Part shown: piece by piece, positions 24,723 to 33,293 of the stretch
Position numbering within the stretch: position 1 is the stretch's first letter
How the letters are laid out: each line of letters opens with the position of its first letter
Source: Planctomycetota bacterium
GTDB taxonomy: Bacteria; Planctomycetota; Phycisphaerae; UBA1845
Reading direction: 5' to 3'
DNA length: 43,225 bases
Assembly: GCA_024276605.1 (NCBI GenBank)
Contig: JAJRWX010000029.1
Location: 1 to 43,225 of the forward strand
Translations under genes and position numbers: made by a program
Notes under the pieces: generated by a model
What the model saw: the letters and a program-made list of their open reading frames with translations, nothing else
What the model was told of the DNA's origin: nothing
Database searches by the model: none

Positions 24723-27700
24723 ATGAGGTTAAGTACTGGTTACATTCCACCTGATGGTGATCGGCATCTCCAAGTCGAGCGTATTGTGGAGGATGTCATT
24801 CGCAGGCGCCATGCCGGTGAGACAGTTGACGACGGGACTATCATCTTTTCCCATCGCGATCTCATGCCCGAATTAGGCGCTTTCCTTACAGAATTGTCTC
24901 TGGTCGAGAAAGCAGAGAGGAGAGCCTATCACCCAGCATTGCCGAGTAGTGACCTGAATGATCAACGAGCAAAGCGCCATTCCACGACAATGCTTCCGAC
25001 AGATTCCATTCCTAGCTGCGAGCTTGTGGAGGAGATATATCGTGGCGGTCAGGGGGTAGTGTATCGGGCGAAGCATTTGCCCACGGGGCGCGACGTGGCG
25101 ATTAAGGTGATGCGCGACGGACCTTTCCAAAGGCTTAATGATAGCGCTCGTTTTCGGCAGGAGATACGCATTCTTGCGAAGCTCAAGCACCCCCATATTG
25201 TGACCATACACGATGGGGGTGTCGCGTCAGGTCTTCATTATTTTGTCATGGACTATATCGCGGGGAAACCGCTAAGTGCTTTCATCACGTCAAAAGATTT
25301 GTCCGTGCATGAGACATTACGATTATTTTTGAAGATATGTCGAGCCGTGAATGCCGCACATCTACGGGGCATTATTCATAGAGATCTCAAGCCGAACAAT
25401 ATACTCGTGAGTGAGGATGGTGAACCGTACATTCTGGATTTTGGCTTGGCGAAAATCACCACTAGTGACATTTCTGATGCGACCCAGTGGCGTGCGATGA
25501 CAGTCACCGGACAATTTGTAGGGTCTTTGCATTGGGCAAGCCCCGAGCAAGCGGAGGGACAGCAAGACAAAATAGACCTTCGGACGGATGTTTATTCGCT
25601 GGGCGTTATTATATTTCATATGTTGACGAAAGAAATGCCTTACGACGTAGGCAGCAGTATGAGGTCAGCGCTGCGGAGTATCCTTGAGTCTCAGCCCATG
25701 CGACCAGGATCGCTTCGCAGTGACGTGGGAGACGAACTCGACACTATTGTCCTGAAATGTTTAGCCAAAGAGCCATCGATGCGTTATCAAAGTGCCGCAT
25801 CCCTGGCAGACGATGTTGATCGCTTACTTTCCAATCAACCCATTCTCGCTCGTGCGCCGAGTGCAGTCTATCAGATCAAAAAACTCGTTTCACGTCACAG
25901 ACTACCCTCAATGTTAATCGCCATGATGCTTGCGTTAGTGCTAGGCTCCACTGTGTGGATGGGCGTGTTATACCGTCGGGCGGAAGCAGAACGCCGCCAA
26001 TCAACCATCGCTCGCGATGAAGCTGATATAGTGAATGATTTTCTTAACGAGATGCTTGCTTCAGCCCGACCGGAAAAAGCGATGGGGCGCAAAGTCACCG
26101 TCGAAGAGGTATTGGCGTCAGCTGCGGCCCGTGTTGATGGTGCATTTGATAATCAACCGGTGATTGAAGCGTCGGTGAGGATAACCATTGGGCAAACCTA
26201 CTTGAAACTGGGGATTTATGACGAGGCAGAAAAACATTTACGTAAGGCGAGAGATATTCTGCTACGTGAACGTGGCCAGGACCATCCAAAAACACTACAA
26301 GCTCAGGTGTTGTTAGTGAATGCACTGCAACAGTTGGATAGGCTTATTGAGGCCGGCCTGTTGAGCAATATAACTTGGCTAACCTGCCAACGCGTACTTG
26401 GTCTAAACCACGAGACGACCATACAAGCCGCCTCACAACGTGTATGGTTATATTGGAACGAAGGAGACCGCGACAGCGCGTTGGCGTTATTTGAAGATAC
26501 GTTAGAACGCGCGCGTCGTACATTTGGGATAAATGACCCGCGCACAGCCGCTGTCATGACAACCTTGGTAGACTGGGTCTATTACGAGGCTGTCGGCGTT
26601 TCGGCCGAGACGTTGTTTTCTGAATCGCTAAGGATTTCACGCGAGACTTTGGGGAATGAACATCCCCAAACGCTTCGCGTTATGGCCAAACTTGGAAACA
26701 CGCTTGGCAATCAACGACGATTTGCTGAAGCAGAACCATTGTTGCGTGAAGCATTAGCTACCAGTCGTCGAATCCTAGGCGACGATCATGCAGGTACGAT
26801 TTCAGCGATGTTAAATCTTATCGCACTGCTTAGGGAGGCGACCCTGCTTGATGAGACGGAAGCATTGTGTAGGCAGATGATAGAAGCCGCTCAGCGAACA
26901 TTTGGACAGGATCATTTATCCTATCAGGATGCCCGGCAGGCTTTGGCTAACACGTTAAGGCGACAAGATCGTCTAGAGGAGTCGATCAGTATTTATGAAC
27001 CTGTCCTACAAGCAAAGTATCGTTTGTATGGAAAAGAGAATGTGCCACCAGCCGATACATTGGATGAGTTAAGTCTTTGCCGGCTGTTAAGTGGTCATTT
27101 TGCAGAGGCGGAGGCCGGTTTTCGGGAAGTGATTGCGATTTATCATCGCAATAATACCTTGAGCCATCGGGTATCAGCTGGGTGTTTACGTAGACTCGTC
27201 CTGTCTCTTGCGGCCCAGGGTAAGTATGAACAGGCAAGGCCGTTTGCGGAGCATTTACTCGAACTGCGTCGAGATATTGCCGAACAGCCAGGCCCCGATG
27301 CGTATAAGTTGAATTGCTATGCCCGCGAATTACTTATTGTCGAACCTAAAGACTTGCGTCAGCCGCAATTGGCACTGGAAATAGCCCAACGAGCGTTTGC
27401 GCTGAGTACCGATGCTTACCATTACAATCGCTTTACACTTGGTATGGCCTATGAGCAAACGGGAAACATAGAGCAAGCCATTGCGATGAGTCGGCGGGCC
27501 TTAAGTGTGATTCCCATTGAATACTCGAACGAACGGAGTGACTATGAATCGGCTTTGGCTCGTCAGTTGGAAATAAATGAAGACCAAGCAGGCGCATGCG
27601 CCGTCTACCGTGACACCCTAGCCAAGCGGCGTCAACATTTTCCGACGGGGCATGTTGATATTGCAGAATCACTTGTACGTTTGGGCGAAACGTTGATCCG

Positions 27701-28019
27701 GCATGGTGACTATGGCCAAGCTGAGCCATACTTACGAGAAAGCGTCGATATTCGCACCCAAGCGCTGCCGGATAATCATTGGCATATTGGCGAAGCGATG
27801 ATTCTATTGGGAACGTCACTTTTCGAACAAGGGAAAATAAATGATGCTGGTGATTGGTTAACTGAAGGTGCGATTGTTATGAGCGAATCCTCGCGCGCTA
27901 TCCCGCGATATACGTTGAGTGTGCTAAACCAATACGAACAAAGCTACCGCAAGGCGGGACATGTTGGGATTGCAGATACGTTACGCATGGCGTTGGCATC
28001 GGCCACCGATGGCACCTAA
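24723..28019 (+). CDS. Membrane Ser/Thr protein kinase with TPR sensor domain
   Basis: The product is 1098 aa. A Hanks-type kinase domain spans ~100-370: glycine loop RGGQGVVY (~107), Lys128 in AIKVM, catalytic HRDLKPNN (Asp221), DFG (Asp239) and the SPEQA motif, so it should be active. A single membrane helix follows (~394-417, MLIAMMLALVLGSTVWMGVL). The remaining ~680 residues are tetratricopeptide repeats with the recurrent pattern A..L...AL/R..LG.DHP.T (e.g. EALATSRRILGDDHAGTI). It probably senses an extracytoplasmic protein signal and phosphorylates a cytosolic target, likely the sigma factor encoded upstream. ATG 24723 is preferred over a TTG three codons earlier. Confidence 0.93.
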   Translation: MRLSTGYIPPDGDRHLQVERIVEDVIRRRHAGETVDDGTIIFSHRDLMPELGAFLTELSLVEKAERRAYHPALPSSDLNDQRAKRHSTTMLPTDSIPSCELVEEIYRGGQGVVYRAKHLPTGRDVAIKVMRDGPFQRLNDSARFRQEIRILAKLKHPHIVTIHDGGVASGLHYFVMDYIAGKPLSAFITSKDLSVHETLRLFLKICRAVNAAHLRGIIHRDLKPNNILVSEDGEPYILDFGLAKITTSDISDATQWRAMTVTGQFVGSLHWASPEQAEGQQDKIDLRTDVYSLGVIIFHMLTKEMPYDVGSSMRSALRSILESQPMRPGSLRSDVGDELDTIVLKCLAKEPSMRYQSAASLADDVDRLLSNQPILARAPSAVYQIKKLVSRHRLPSMLIAMMLALVLGSTVWMGVLYRRAEAERRQSTIARDEADIVNDFLNEMLASARPEKAMGRKVTVEEVLASAAARVDGAFDNQPVIEASVRITIGQTYLKLGIYDEAEKHLRKARDILLRERGQDHPKTLQAQVLLVNALQQLDRLIEAGLLSNITWLTCQRVLGLNHETTIQAASQRVWLYWNEGDRDSALALFEDTLERARRTFGINDPRTAAVMTTLVDWVYYEAVGVSAETLFSESLRISRETLGNEHPQTLRVMAKLGNTLGNQRRFAEAEPLLREALATSRRILGDDHAGTISAMLNLIALLREATLLDETEALCRQMIEAAQRTFGQDHLSYQDARQALANTLRRQDRLEESISIYEPVLQAKYRLYGKENVPPADTLDELSLCRLLSGHFAEAEAGFREVIAIYHRNNTLSHRVSAGCLRRLVLSLAAQGKYEQARPFAEHLLELRRDIAEQPGPDAYKLNCYARELLIVEPKDLRQPQLALEIAQRAFALSTDAYHYNRFTLGMAYEQTGNIEQAIAMSRRALSVIPIEYSNERSDYESALARQLEINEDQAGACAVYRDTLAKRRQHFPTGHVDIAESLVRLGETLIRHGDYGQAEPYLRESVDIRTQALPDNHWHIGEAMILLGTSLFEQGKINDAGDWLTEGAIVMSESSRAIPRYTLSVLNQYEQSYRKAGHVGIADTLRMALASATDGT

Positions 28020-28444
28020 GCACAGTGTATATGAACAGCATCGTAGCGTTGGCACGACCTAGCGTAACCTAGCCGAACCGCATTTGCCAGGGAGTGGTTT
28101 TACCGTTTTCGGGTGATTGCCAATAAGCCACTACCTCATTCCGGCTGTATATTGGGACGGTTCGGAGCAAGCGCCAATTGATGTATGTTGTGGGCAGGTT
28201 ATTGCCCACCCCCGGCTCACGTCTTTACTCGAATCACCTGTTTCGACGATGGAATTAGGCTGTTTGCAAACTCCTGTAAAAGTTTGTTGTATTCCTTCAT
28301 CCCCTTGATGTTACTTCCGATATGCACCATGTAGAACGGGGGTGATATCCCGTTTATCATGACAATTGGCGTCAATAGTCATGTTCTTGCCAGTGTATGG
28401 CAATCCTTCACCTAACGACTATTAAAGTCAAGGAGACAAGTTCG
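28020..28444. other. Intergenic region with dyads before the small Cys protein
   Basis: No convincing gene. Two dyads lie near the end: CATGAC/GTCATG (28358-28363 and 28378-28383) and TTGCCA-GTGTA-TGGCAA (28387-28403). Both could be operators or leader hairpins of the following gene. No clear terminator for the kinase gene was found. Confidence 0.4.
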
Positions 28445-28732
28445 ATGACAAGTACTACCCAGCAGAAGTCAGTAAACGCCGAAGCACAGTGCGCCTCTTT
28501 TGGTGCGATGATTCCGTTCGAGTCGATTTCGGAATGTGGCGCTTACATCTGTAACTGGAGCGGACATCTCTGTCGCGTTCCGGAAGACGGTGTGGCCCCA
28601 GGCCGCTCGCCGTTGATTAACATCGTCGGCTCCGAGCCGCTCACGGTTACGAAGATCAGCGACAATCCATACATCACGATCACCAAAGCAAAAATGCTGG
28701 CCTGCAACTGCGATCTGAACGTCAACTTCTAG
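28445..28732 (+). CDS. Six-cysteine small protein, unknown function
   Basis: The product is 95 aa. ATG 28445 has a strong SD (AAGGAGAC) 8 bases upstream. Cysteines lie at 16, 31, 36, 43, 87 and 89 (C-x4-C-x6-C in the middle, C-x-C near the C-terminus). There is no signal peptide or membrane helix, so a cytosolic, possibly metal-binding or disulfide-bearing protein is suggested. Codon choice is strikingly biased to C-ending codons (ATC, AAC, CTC, CGC) compared with its A/T-richer neighbours, a sign of high expression or recent acquisition. The segment VGSEPLTVTKISDNPYITIT looks beta-stranded. I do not recognise the family. Its 3' side forms large hairpins. Confidence 0.75.
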   Translation: MTSTTQQKSVNAEAQCASFGAMIPFESISECGAYICNWSGHLCRVPEDGVAPGRSPLINIVGSEPLTVTKISDNPYITITKAKMLACNCDLNVNF

Positions 28733-28747
28733 AACAAGTTTTATCTT

Positions 28748-28804
28748 CTCGTAGCGGTCGAACACTTGTGTTTCTGCCGTACCTGGCAGCTATCATGCTA
28801 CGAG
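28748..28804 (+). ncRNA. Nested stem-loop in 3' region of the small Cys protein
   Basis: CTCGTAGC (28748-28755) pairs with GCTACGAG (28797-28804). Inside, CTGCC (28774-28778) pairs with GGCAG (28785-28789). It starts 15 bases after the stop codon. It may be a 3' UTR structure or a separate small RNA; the sequence alone cannot decide. Confidence 0.4.
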
Positions 28805-28850
28805 TAAAGTGAAACAGCGATAGAAGTGTGCTGATAGATCAGTAACACAT

Positions 28851-28896
28851 GAACCGGCGATTGTCACGCGATCATGCGTACAGTCGCCGGTTCTTT
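28851..28896. terminator. Ten-bp hairpin between convergent genes
   Basis: GAACCGGCGA (28851-28860) and TCGCCGGTTC (28884-28893) are perfectly complementary, with TTT following on the + strand. It lies between the convergent small Cys gene and the PQQ-esterase gene and could serve as a two-way terminator. The 23-nt loop is long. Confidence 0.5.
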
Positions 28897-28964
28897 GCGC
28901 TATGCCCCGGCGCCGTCGTATGTGTTTCGCCGAGTGTCCGCACAACGCCTCCGCGAACTGCAAG

Positions 28965-31406
28965 TTATTGGATCGGAAACAACGAACTAAACATGGCCTG
29001 CGAACGGTTGCGCCAACTGGACCAGCCGGTGCCGTCGTGTAGTTCCCCGCCGCTGGGTTTGAATCCTCTTTCACGCAAGAGCTTGACGAAGTCGCGATTG
29101 GTTTGGCCAAGATCCCAGGCTTCGTCGGGGTTGCGCAAGTCGTACTTACCCCACTCTAGAAAAAAGTGTAGCGGTTGTTCTTTTTCCGTCTTGATGAGTG
29201 GCATCAGTTGATTTTTCATGCTACCGAACATAAAGGCTGATTCCGTACCGATCTTGCCGATCAACTCGGGATTCGCAAATCCACAAAACACGGCATTAAA
29301 ACCTGCAAAACCCGAACCAATGTTCGCGCGTGCTTCACGCGATGAGATTGTGCGAAAGTTCGCATCGATGTAAGGTATCAACTCGGTAGCCATCATTTCA
29401 GCGAATTTATTTACCCCAGTTCGACCGGTAGGCTTCATGAATACGGCGATCAAGGGTCTGACGCTTTTTCCGATCAAGTTGTCAAGAGCGCGAGGTAAGT
29501 CACCATGTGTAATCGCCTTGTCACCATCGTGAATGTAAGCGACTGGATAACGGCTGCTACTACTGTCATACCCGGCGGGCAGGTATACATCGAAGGCGAG
29601 TTTGCTCTCTAGTACTTTGCTGTCCAGTTCTCGACTATCGAGGCGACCCTGCTTGGATGCATCGGGCGTAGCAAGAAACGTTGGCGCTCGCCATTTGGGC
29701 ATAGCCATCCACGACATGTCCAACGCCGGACCGCGAAAATTCATTTCCATCTCTCGACCGTAAACTAGGGACGTCGTCTTGCGCGGATTATTGGGGTCGA
29801 CAATATGATCCTCGTAGTCACGAATGAACATATAGTTGACACGGGCATCTGCTTCGAGGATGGCTGATCGATAAAAAAGGTCCGTGCCGGTAATGCGCGT
29901 CATCGCCCCTTCCTGACGAGCGCCAAAGATGTCACTACCGATAGCCAAGTCTGATCCCGGCCCTCGGTATAGAAAGTGAACGCGCGTATCCCCTTCGATT
30001 AGGGGGAATTCGCTTATTGAGGACATAAATTGATCGACGATAGCCTTTTTGTTTTTCGCGGTAGCGATATCTTTCAGGAAAGAAGAAAACCTACCGGAAC
30101 CTGTACCACCAGTATCAGCGATATGTGATGTAGAATGTGAGGATGATTGGTAGATATTTACCCTGGCTAATTCTCCCAGGCTACGCACGAAAATACTACC
30201 ATCGGCGAAACTCGGATTGGCCCAGATCAAGTCGTCGAAAACAGCTAGCTGGGCGCGCTGCTCGTATCCGTTGGGCGTCGCTTTTACGATGTGCAGACGT
30301 CCGGTTTTTTTCGTACCAATGACTAGATGGCCATCTACCAGGATCAGAAAACCATCACCCGGCTGTCGCGATCGCCACACGGCTTCCCCTGTGTTTGCAT
30401 CGACGCAGGTCAAAAAACGACTGCTAAATGCATAGATATGACCGTCGTGGTATACGGGAACGTTGTAGCTATTTCGTATGGATTTCGATTCCCATGCAAG
30501 CTTAGCCTGGAAATGTTCAGCCGATCCGTCTAACGCATACACGCATGAAGATTGATCTTTGTTAGTCAGAAAAAGACGATCCTCACCGACCGGCACGGCG
30601 GTCAGGCTACCCGCACCTATAGCTCCCGTCCCTTGGTGCTCGAACTGCCAGGCGACTTCTCCGGTTTGGGGTGAAAATGCGGTCAACTTCTTTTTGCCAG
30701 CCGTTAGGATTTGTGTAACCCCGTTTCGGTTATATGCGACTGGTGACTGGTAATCGACTTTGTCTTCGCCGGATTGCCAGAGCAGTTTCCCCGTCTTGGC
30801 ATCGAAGCCAACAGCGACCGCTCCTTTCGCACCGCCAGACACGATCAAAATGCCATCACGCAACATGGGTGACGTCGAAAAACCATAATGAGGTTTAGGT
30901 GCTTCGTGATCTTTCACCAAGTCGACCGACCAGGCCAACGACCCATTCTTGAGGTTCAATGCGAATAGCCGTCCGTGTGCGCCCAGACCATACACCTGTT
31001 CGTCACCGATCACCGGTGTGGCAATCGGACCCGTATGTGAGCCGTCATGGCCAACGTAAGTATCCTCGAATGGGAATCGCCATCGTTGCTTGCCTGTTGC
31101 GACATCGTACGCTGCTAACACGTCCGACTTGCCATCGGAGAACATCGTAACCGCAACGCCCTGAGCCACCGCGACACCTGAGTAGCCGCTACCAATCGAG
31201 ACCTTCCACTCGATCTTTAGCCCCAAGTCGTTGGATGTTGAAAATACTGAACCAACTCGCGCAATCCCGTCGCCTCTTGGGCCTCTAAATCCCGGCCAAT
31301 CCGTGCGTTCACCTGAAGACCCAGCCAATACAACGGAAGGCATCGAGCCGGTTAGGATGATAGTCATAAGTGACAGGAACTTGTTTGCATGTCTTTGTAG
31401 ATTCAT
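28965..31406 (-). CDS. Secreted PQQ-type beta-propeller fused to an esterase-D-like domain
   Basis: The product is 813 aa from the ATG at 31406 (AAGG 8 bases upstream; another ATG two codons earlier is too close to it). A signal peptide runs ~1-29. WPGFRGPRGDG marks the start of a PQQ-like propeller (~35-430) with repeats such as AYDVATGKQRWRFPF and GFDAKTGKLLWQS. The second half (~470-813) resembles enterochelin esterase/esterase-D: VYLPAGYD, YPVAYIHDG, and a C-terminal ELHDGTGWSSWR block holding the expected His. The nucleophile elbow, normally G-x-S-x-G-G, reads GSGFAG here (~697-702), so the catalytic Ser appears to be Gly and the domain may be inactive. It lies 64 bp after the selenoprotein gene on the same strand. 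Confidence 0.85.
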   Translation of the reverse strand: MNLQRHANKFLSLMTIILTGSMPSVVLAGSSGERTDWPGFRGPRGDGIARVGSVFSTSNDLGLKIEWKVSIGSGYSGVAVAQGVAVTMFSDGKSDVLAAYDVATGKQRWRFPFEDTYVGHDGSHTGPIATPVIGDEQVYGLGAHGRLFALNLKNGSLAWSVDLVKDHEAPKPHYGFSTSPMLRDGILIVSGGAKGAVAVGFDAKTGKLLWQSGEDKVDYQSPVAYNRNGVTQILTAGKKKLTAFSPQTGEVAWQFEHQGTGAIGAGSLTAVPVGEDRLFLTNKDQSSCVYALDGSAEHFQAKLAWESKSIRNSYNVPVYHDGHIYAFSSRFLTCVDANTGEAVWRSRQPGDGFLILVDGHLVIGTKKTGRLHIVKATPNGYEQRAQLAVFDDLIWANPSFADGSIFVRSLGELARVNIYQSSSHSTSHIADTGGTGSGRFSSFLKDIATAKNKKAIVDQFMSSISEFPLIEGDTRVHFLYRGPGSDLAIGSDIFGARQEGAMTRITGTDLFYRSAILEADARVNYMFIRDYEDHIVDPNNPRKTTSLVYGREMEMNFRGPALDMSWMAMPKWRAPTFLATPDASKQGRLDSRELDSKVLESKLAFDVYLPAGYDSSSSRYPVAYIHDGDKAITHGDLPRALDNLIGKSVRPLIAVFMKPTGRTGVNKFAEMMATELIPYIDANFRTISSREARANIGSGFAGFNAVFCGFANPELIGKIGTESAFMFGSMKNQLMPLIKTEKEQPLHFFLEWGKYDLRNPDEAWDLGQTNRDFVKLLRERGFKPSGGELHDGTGWSSWRNRSQAMFSSLFPIQ

Positions 31407-31470
31407 TTGCATTACCTTGGCCCCAAAGTAGATCCACCGGGCAACCTAGGCCCCCTTTATACCCTCTTGT

Positions 31471-32496
31471 TCAATGCTTACTATCTGCGCGCAGTTCGGA
31501 AAGTAGCGCCTGGAATCGTTTATCTTGACGGAGGTTATTAAAATCTTCGTCTTTGGCTAGGTGATCGGCGTCTCGATAACCAGCCTTGATAGCTTTGCCT
31601 AGCCAAAGGATGGCGTTATCTGTGTCGCCAATCAGGCTGTATACACATGCGATGTTGTATTGCATACCTGAATCATGTTGATCATATTTATGGATACGAA
31701 GGCCAATGTCGAGTGCTCTGGTGTAGTCCTTAGCGCTATAAGCGCTGGAGAAATCGCTCTGCAATTCGCCCATGTCCACATCGTCGCCGCTCGGCAAGAC
31801 AAGCTTGGGTTCACGTCCTGTTTTTTTGAATTCGATAAGCCAGTCATCTACTTTTTTTAATGCGGGTTTGAAGCCCCAAGGTCCACGTTTGGAAGCAACC
31901 GCCAATTGACCATCCCGTCGTACAAGAAAGACTTTGTCAGGCCAGGCACGGTATTGTTTTTCGACGGTGTTGTTCATGTCATCAACAAGGCACGGAATGG
32001 TAAGCTTTTTGTCTTTGCGAAGACGGCTGGCCACTTTGCATCGTTCACCGAAATTCTTATGTTCTCGAATACCCAACTCGGAGGCATAAGGTACGGGGAA
32101 TTTGTCATCCATCGCATGAGCTTCACTAATATACACCAACCGAAAATTGACTTTTTCTTTATAGGCTCGATACATACGCTCCATTTCGCCAACCTGACGA
32201 AGGAAAGGTGGTCACGTATAGCTTCCGAAAAACAGTACCGTAGGTTTGTTTTTAATCAGCCCGGCCAGCGATTCTTTTTTTGTTTTATCGTCGAAAGTTG
32301 TAAGCACGAACAATGGCGCCTTATCGCCGACACGAGGCGCTTTAGGCCTGGTGGCGGTAGGGGTTGTAGCATTGTCAGCATGTGCTACAGCGGCACTTTG
32401 TGCATTGGTTGAGGCAACAGGTTTTTGAGATTGGCTAACGCACGACACTGATAAAATCGATACCATCAAGCAGATAATCCGGGCCAATCGTTTCAT
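31471..32496 (-). CDS. Deiodinase/thioredoxin-like selenoprotein with TPR tail (in-frame TGA = Sec95)
   Basis: One gene of 341 residues if TGA at 32214-32212 is read as selenocysteine. Start ATG 32496 has GGAG 8 bases upstream. A signal or lipoprotein leader ends near SVSC (Cys19). The thioredoxin-like domain begins PRVGDKAPLFVLTTFDD and reaches KPTVLFFGSYT, then the TGA, then PPFLRQVGEMERMYRAYKEK in the same frame. In iodothyronine deiodinases and bacterial relatives the active site is F-G-S-x-T-(U or C)-P-[PS]-F, so TGA is exactly at the redox residue. A SECIS-like hairpin follows. The domain continues with FRLVYISEAHAMDD and VFLVRRDGQLA, then a TPR-like C-terminus (~245-335). It is probably an extracytoplasmic redox or dehalogenating enzyme. 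Alternative: a pseudogene with a nonsense mutation. Confidence 0.8.
32185..32201 (-). promoter_or_regulatory. Bacterial SECIS-like hairpin after in-frame TGA
   Basis: On the - strand, 10 bases after the TGA, TTCGTC pairs with GGCGAA (six pairs, one G-U) around the loop AGGTT. The loop begins 16 nt after the TGA and has G as second base, which fits the known bacterial SECIS rules (loop 16-37 nt downstream, G in the first two positions) and resembles the AGGUCU loop of E. coli fdhF. Outer bases TTCC/GGAG can extend the stem past a 2-nt bulge. Confidence 0.65.
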
Positions 32497-32640
32497 TATG
32501 TTTTCTCCTAGCGTAGGGCGGCGCAGCTCGAACCCAATTGGGTTGACATCGTCGCAACTGGTTTTTGCTCGGCCCGTCAGCCTGCCATTGTGACACAACC
32601 TTGCACATATTTCAAGGTGAACCCGAAGGATGATATGCAA

Positions 32641-32842
32641 TCGGGTGCAAGACAGTTTAAGCGGGCTTGAGTTGGGTGGCATGGACAAGCGTCGCGTTGA
32701 AGGGGTCGGATGATAAATGCGTTGGGCGACGCTTGCCCGTGCTTTTCCTCGGTTGCGCCTGCACGGGCAAACGCCGCGCGTAGCATCCATTGGGCATTCG
32801 ACAACCCGATTCTGCGGCGTTTGTCCATGCCACCCACCCGCC
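32641..32842. repeat. MITE-like palindromic repeat, family 1, copy B
   Basis: Second copy of the repeat at 551-756, same orientation. Terminal arms TGGGTGGCATGGACAA (32673-32688) and its inverse (ending 32836) are intact, as is the internal GCTTGCCCGTGC/GCACGGGCAA pair. Small internal differences (e.g. a few bases lost after the GTCGCGTTGA block) separate the copies. It lies ~145 bp upstream of the selenoprotein start. Confidence 0.8.
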
Positions 32843-32949
32843 AATTTTGTCTTGCCCCCTATGCAACAAGGGCCACAACACTTCTGTTGGGATGGTTATG
32901 TCGAGTCAGAGTCGGAGTCAGAGCCGCACGGCGCTAGCCTGCGGGCCAC

Positions 32950-33255
32950 CTATGTAGCTGTTGTGGGTGTAGCGAAAAGTCTTTCCCATGTGTAAATACC
33001 GGTATCGTGGCCATCGGTAAAAGTAAATTTGACGGCATAATGGCCAACTAACTGCATATCGGAGATGTTGATGTCGTGGGGAATGTTGTCTGGGTCGAGT
33101 ATTCGTTCACCCGTCATCTCATCCACACAACCTGCACACCCACAGGCACATCGAAGCGCATGAATAGGGTATTGTCGTATGTCCTCTGATGACCAGGATA
33201 CTTCCAGGATCGCCTCGGATCGTTTAAGTTTAATGTCCGTCGGAGCAGCGTGCAT
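32950..33255 (-). CDS. DUF971 domain protein (GBBH-like N-terminal domain)
   Basis: The product is 101 aa. DUF971 is a small domain also found at the N-terminus of gamma-butyrobetaine hydroxylase-like enzymes and in proteins linked to iron-sulfur metabolism; its exact function is unsettled. It has PTDIKLKR near the start, then LRCACGCAGCVDEMTGER (~34-51) with the cysteine cluster and CVDE-TG signature, and finally FTDGHDTGIYTWERL, the domain end. ATG 33255 has GGAACC ~8 bases upstream and a TATAAT (33273-33268) so close that the mRNA leader would be only a few bases. Divergent from the rhodanese gene, 38 bp apart. Confidence 0.8.
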   Translation of the reverse strand: MHAAPTDIKLKRSEAILEVSWSSEDIRQYPIHALRCACGCAGCVDEMTGERILDPDNIPHDINISDMQLVGHYAVKFTFTDGHDTGIYTWERLFATPTTAT

Positions 33256-33293
33256 ACGATTGGTTCCATTATATAAACAAGGAAGGATACTCA

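Noticed and set aside
28117-28308. 63-codon frame between the kinase and small Cys genes
   Set aside because: No SD or protein-like pattern; likely chance.
31471-32184. Separate gene starting at ATG 32184 right after the TGA
   Set aside because: It would begin inside a thioredoxin-like domain, without SD, and lose the active site; one Sec-containing gene is simpler. A pseudogene remains the main alternative.
32497-32844. 5' extension of the deiodinase-like frame into the family-1 repeat
   Set aside because: The extension is repeat sequence; ATG 32496 has an SD and opens a proper signal peptide.
32881-32925. GAGTC-rich short tandem pattern as a repeat array
   Set aside because: Only about three imperfect units; too short to call.
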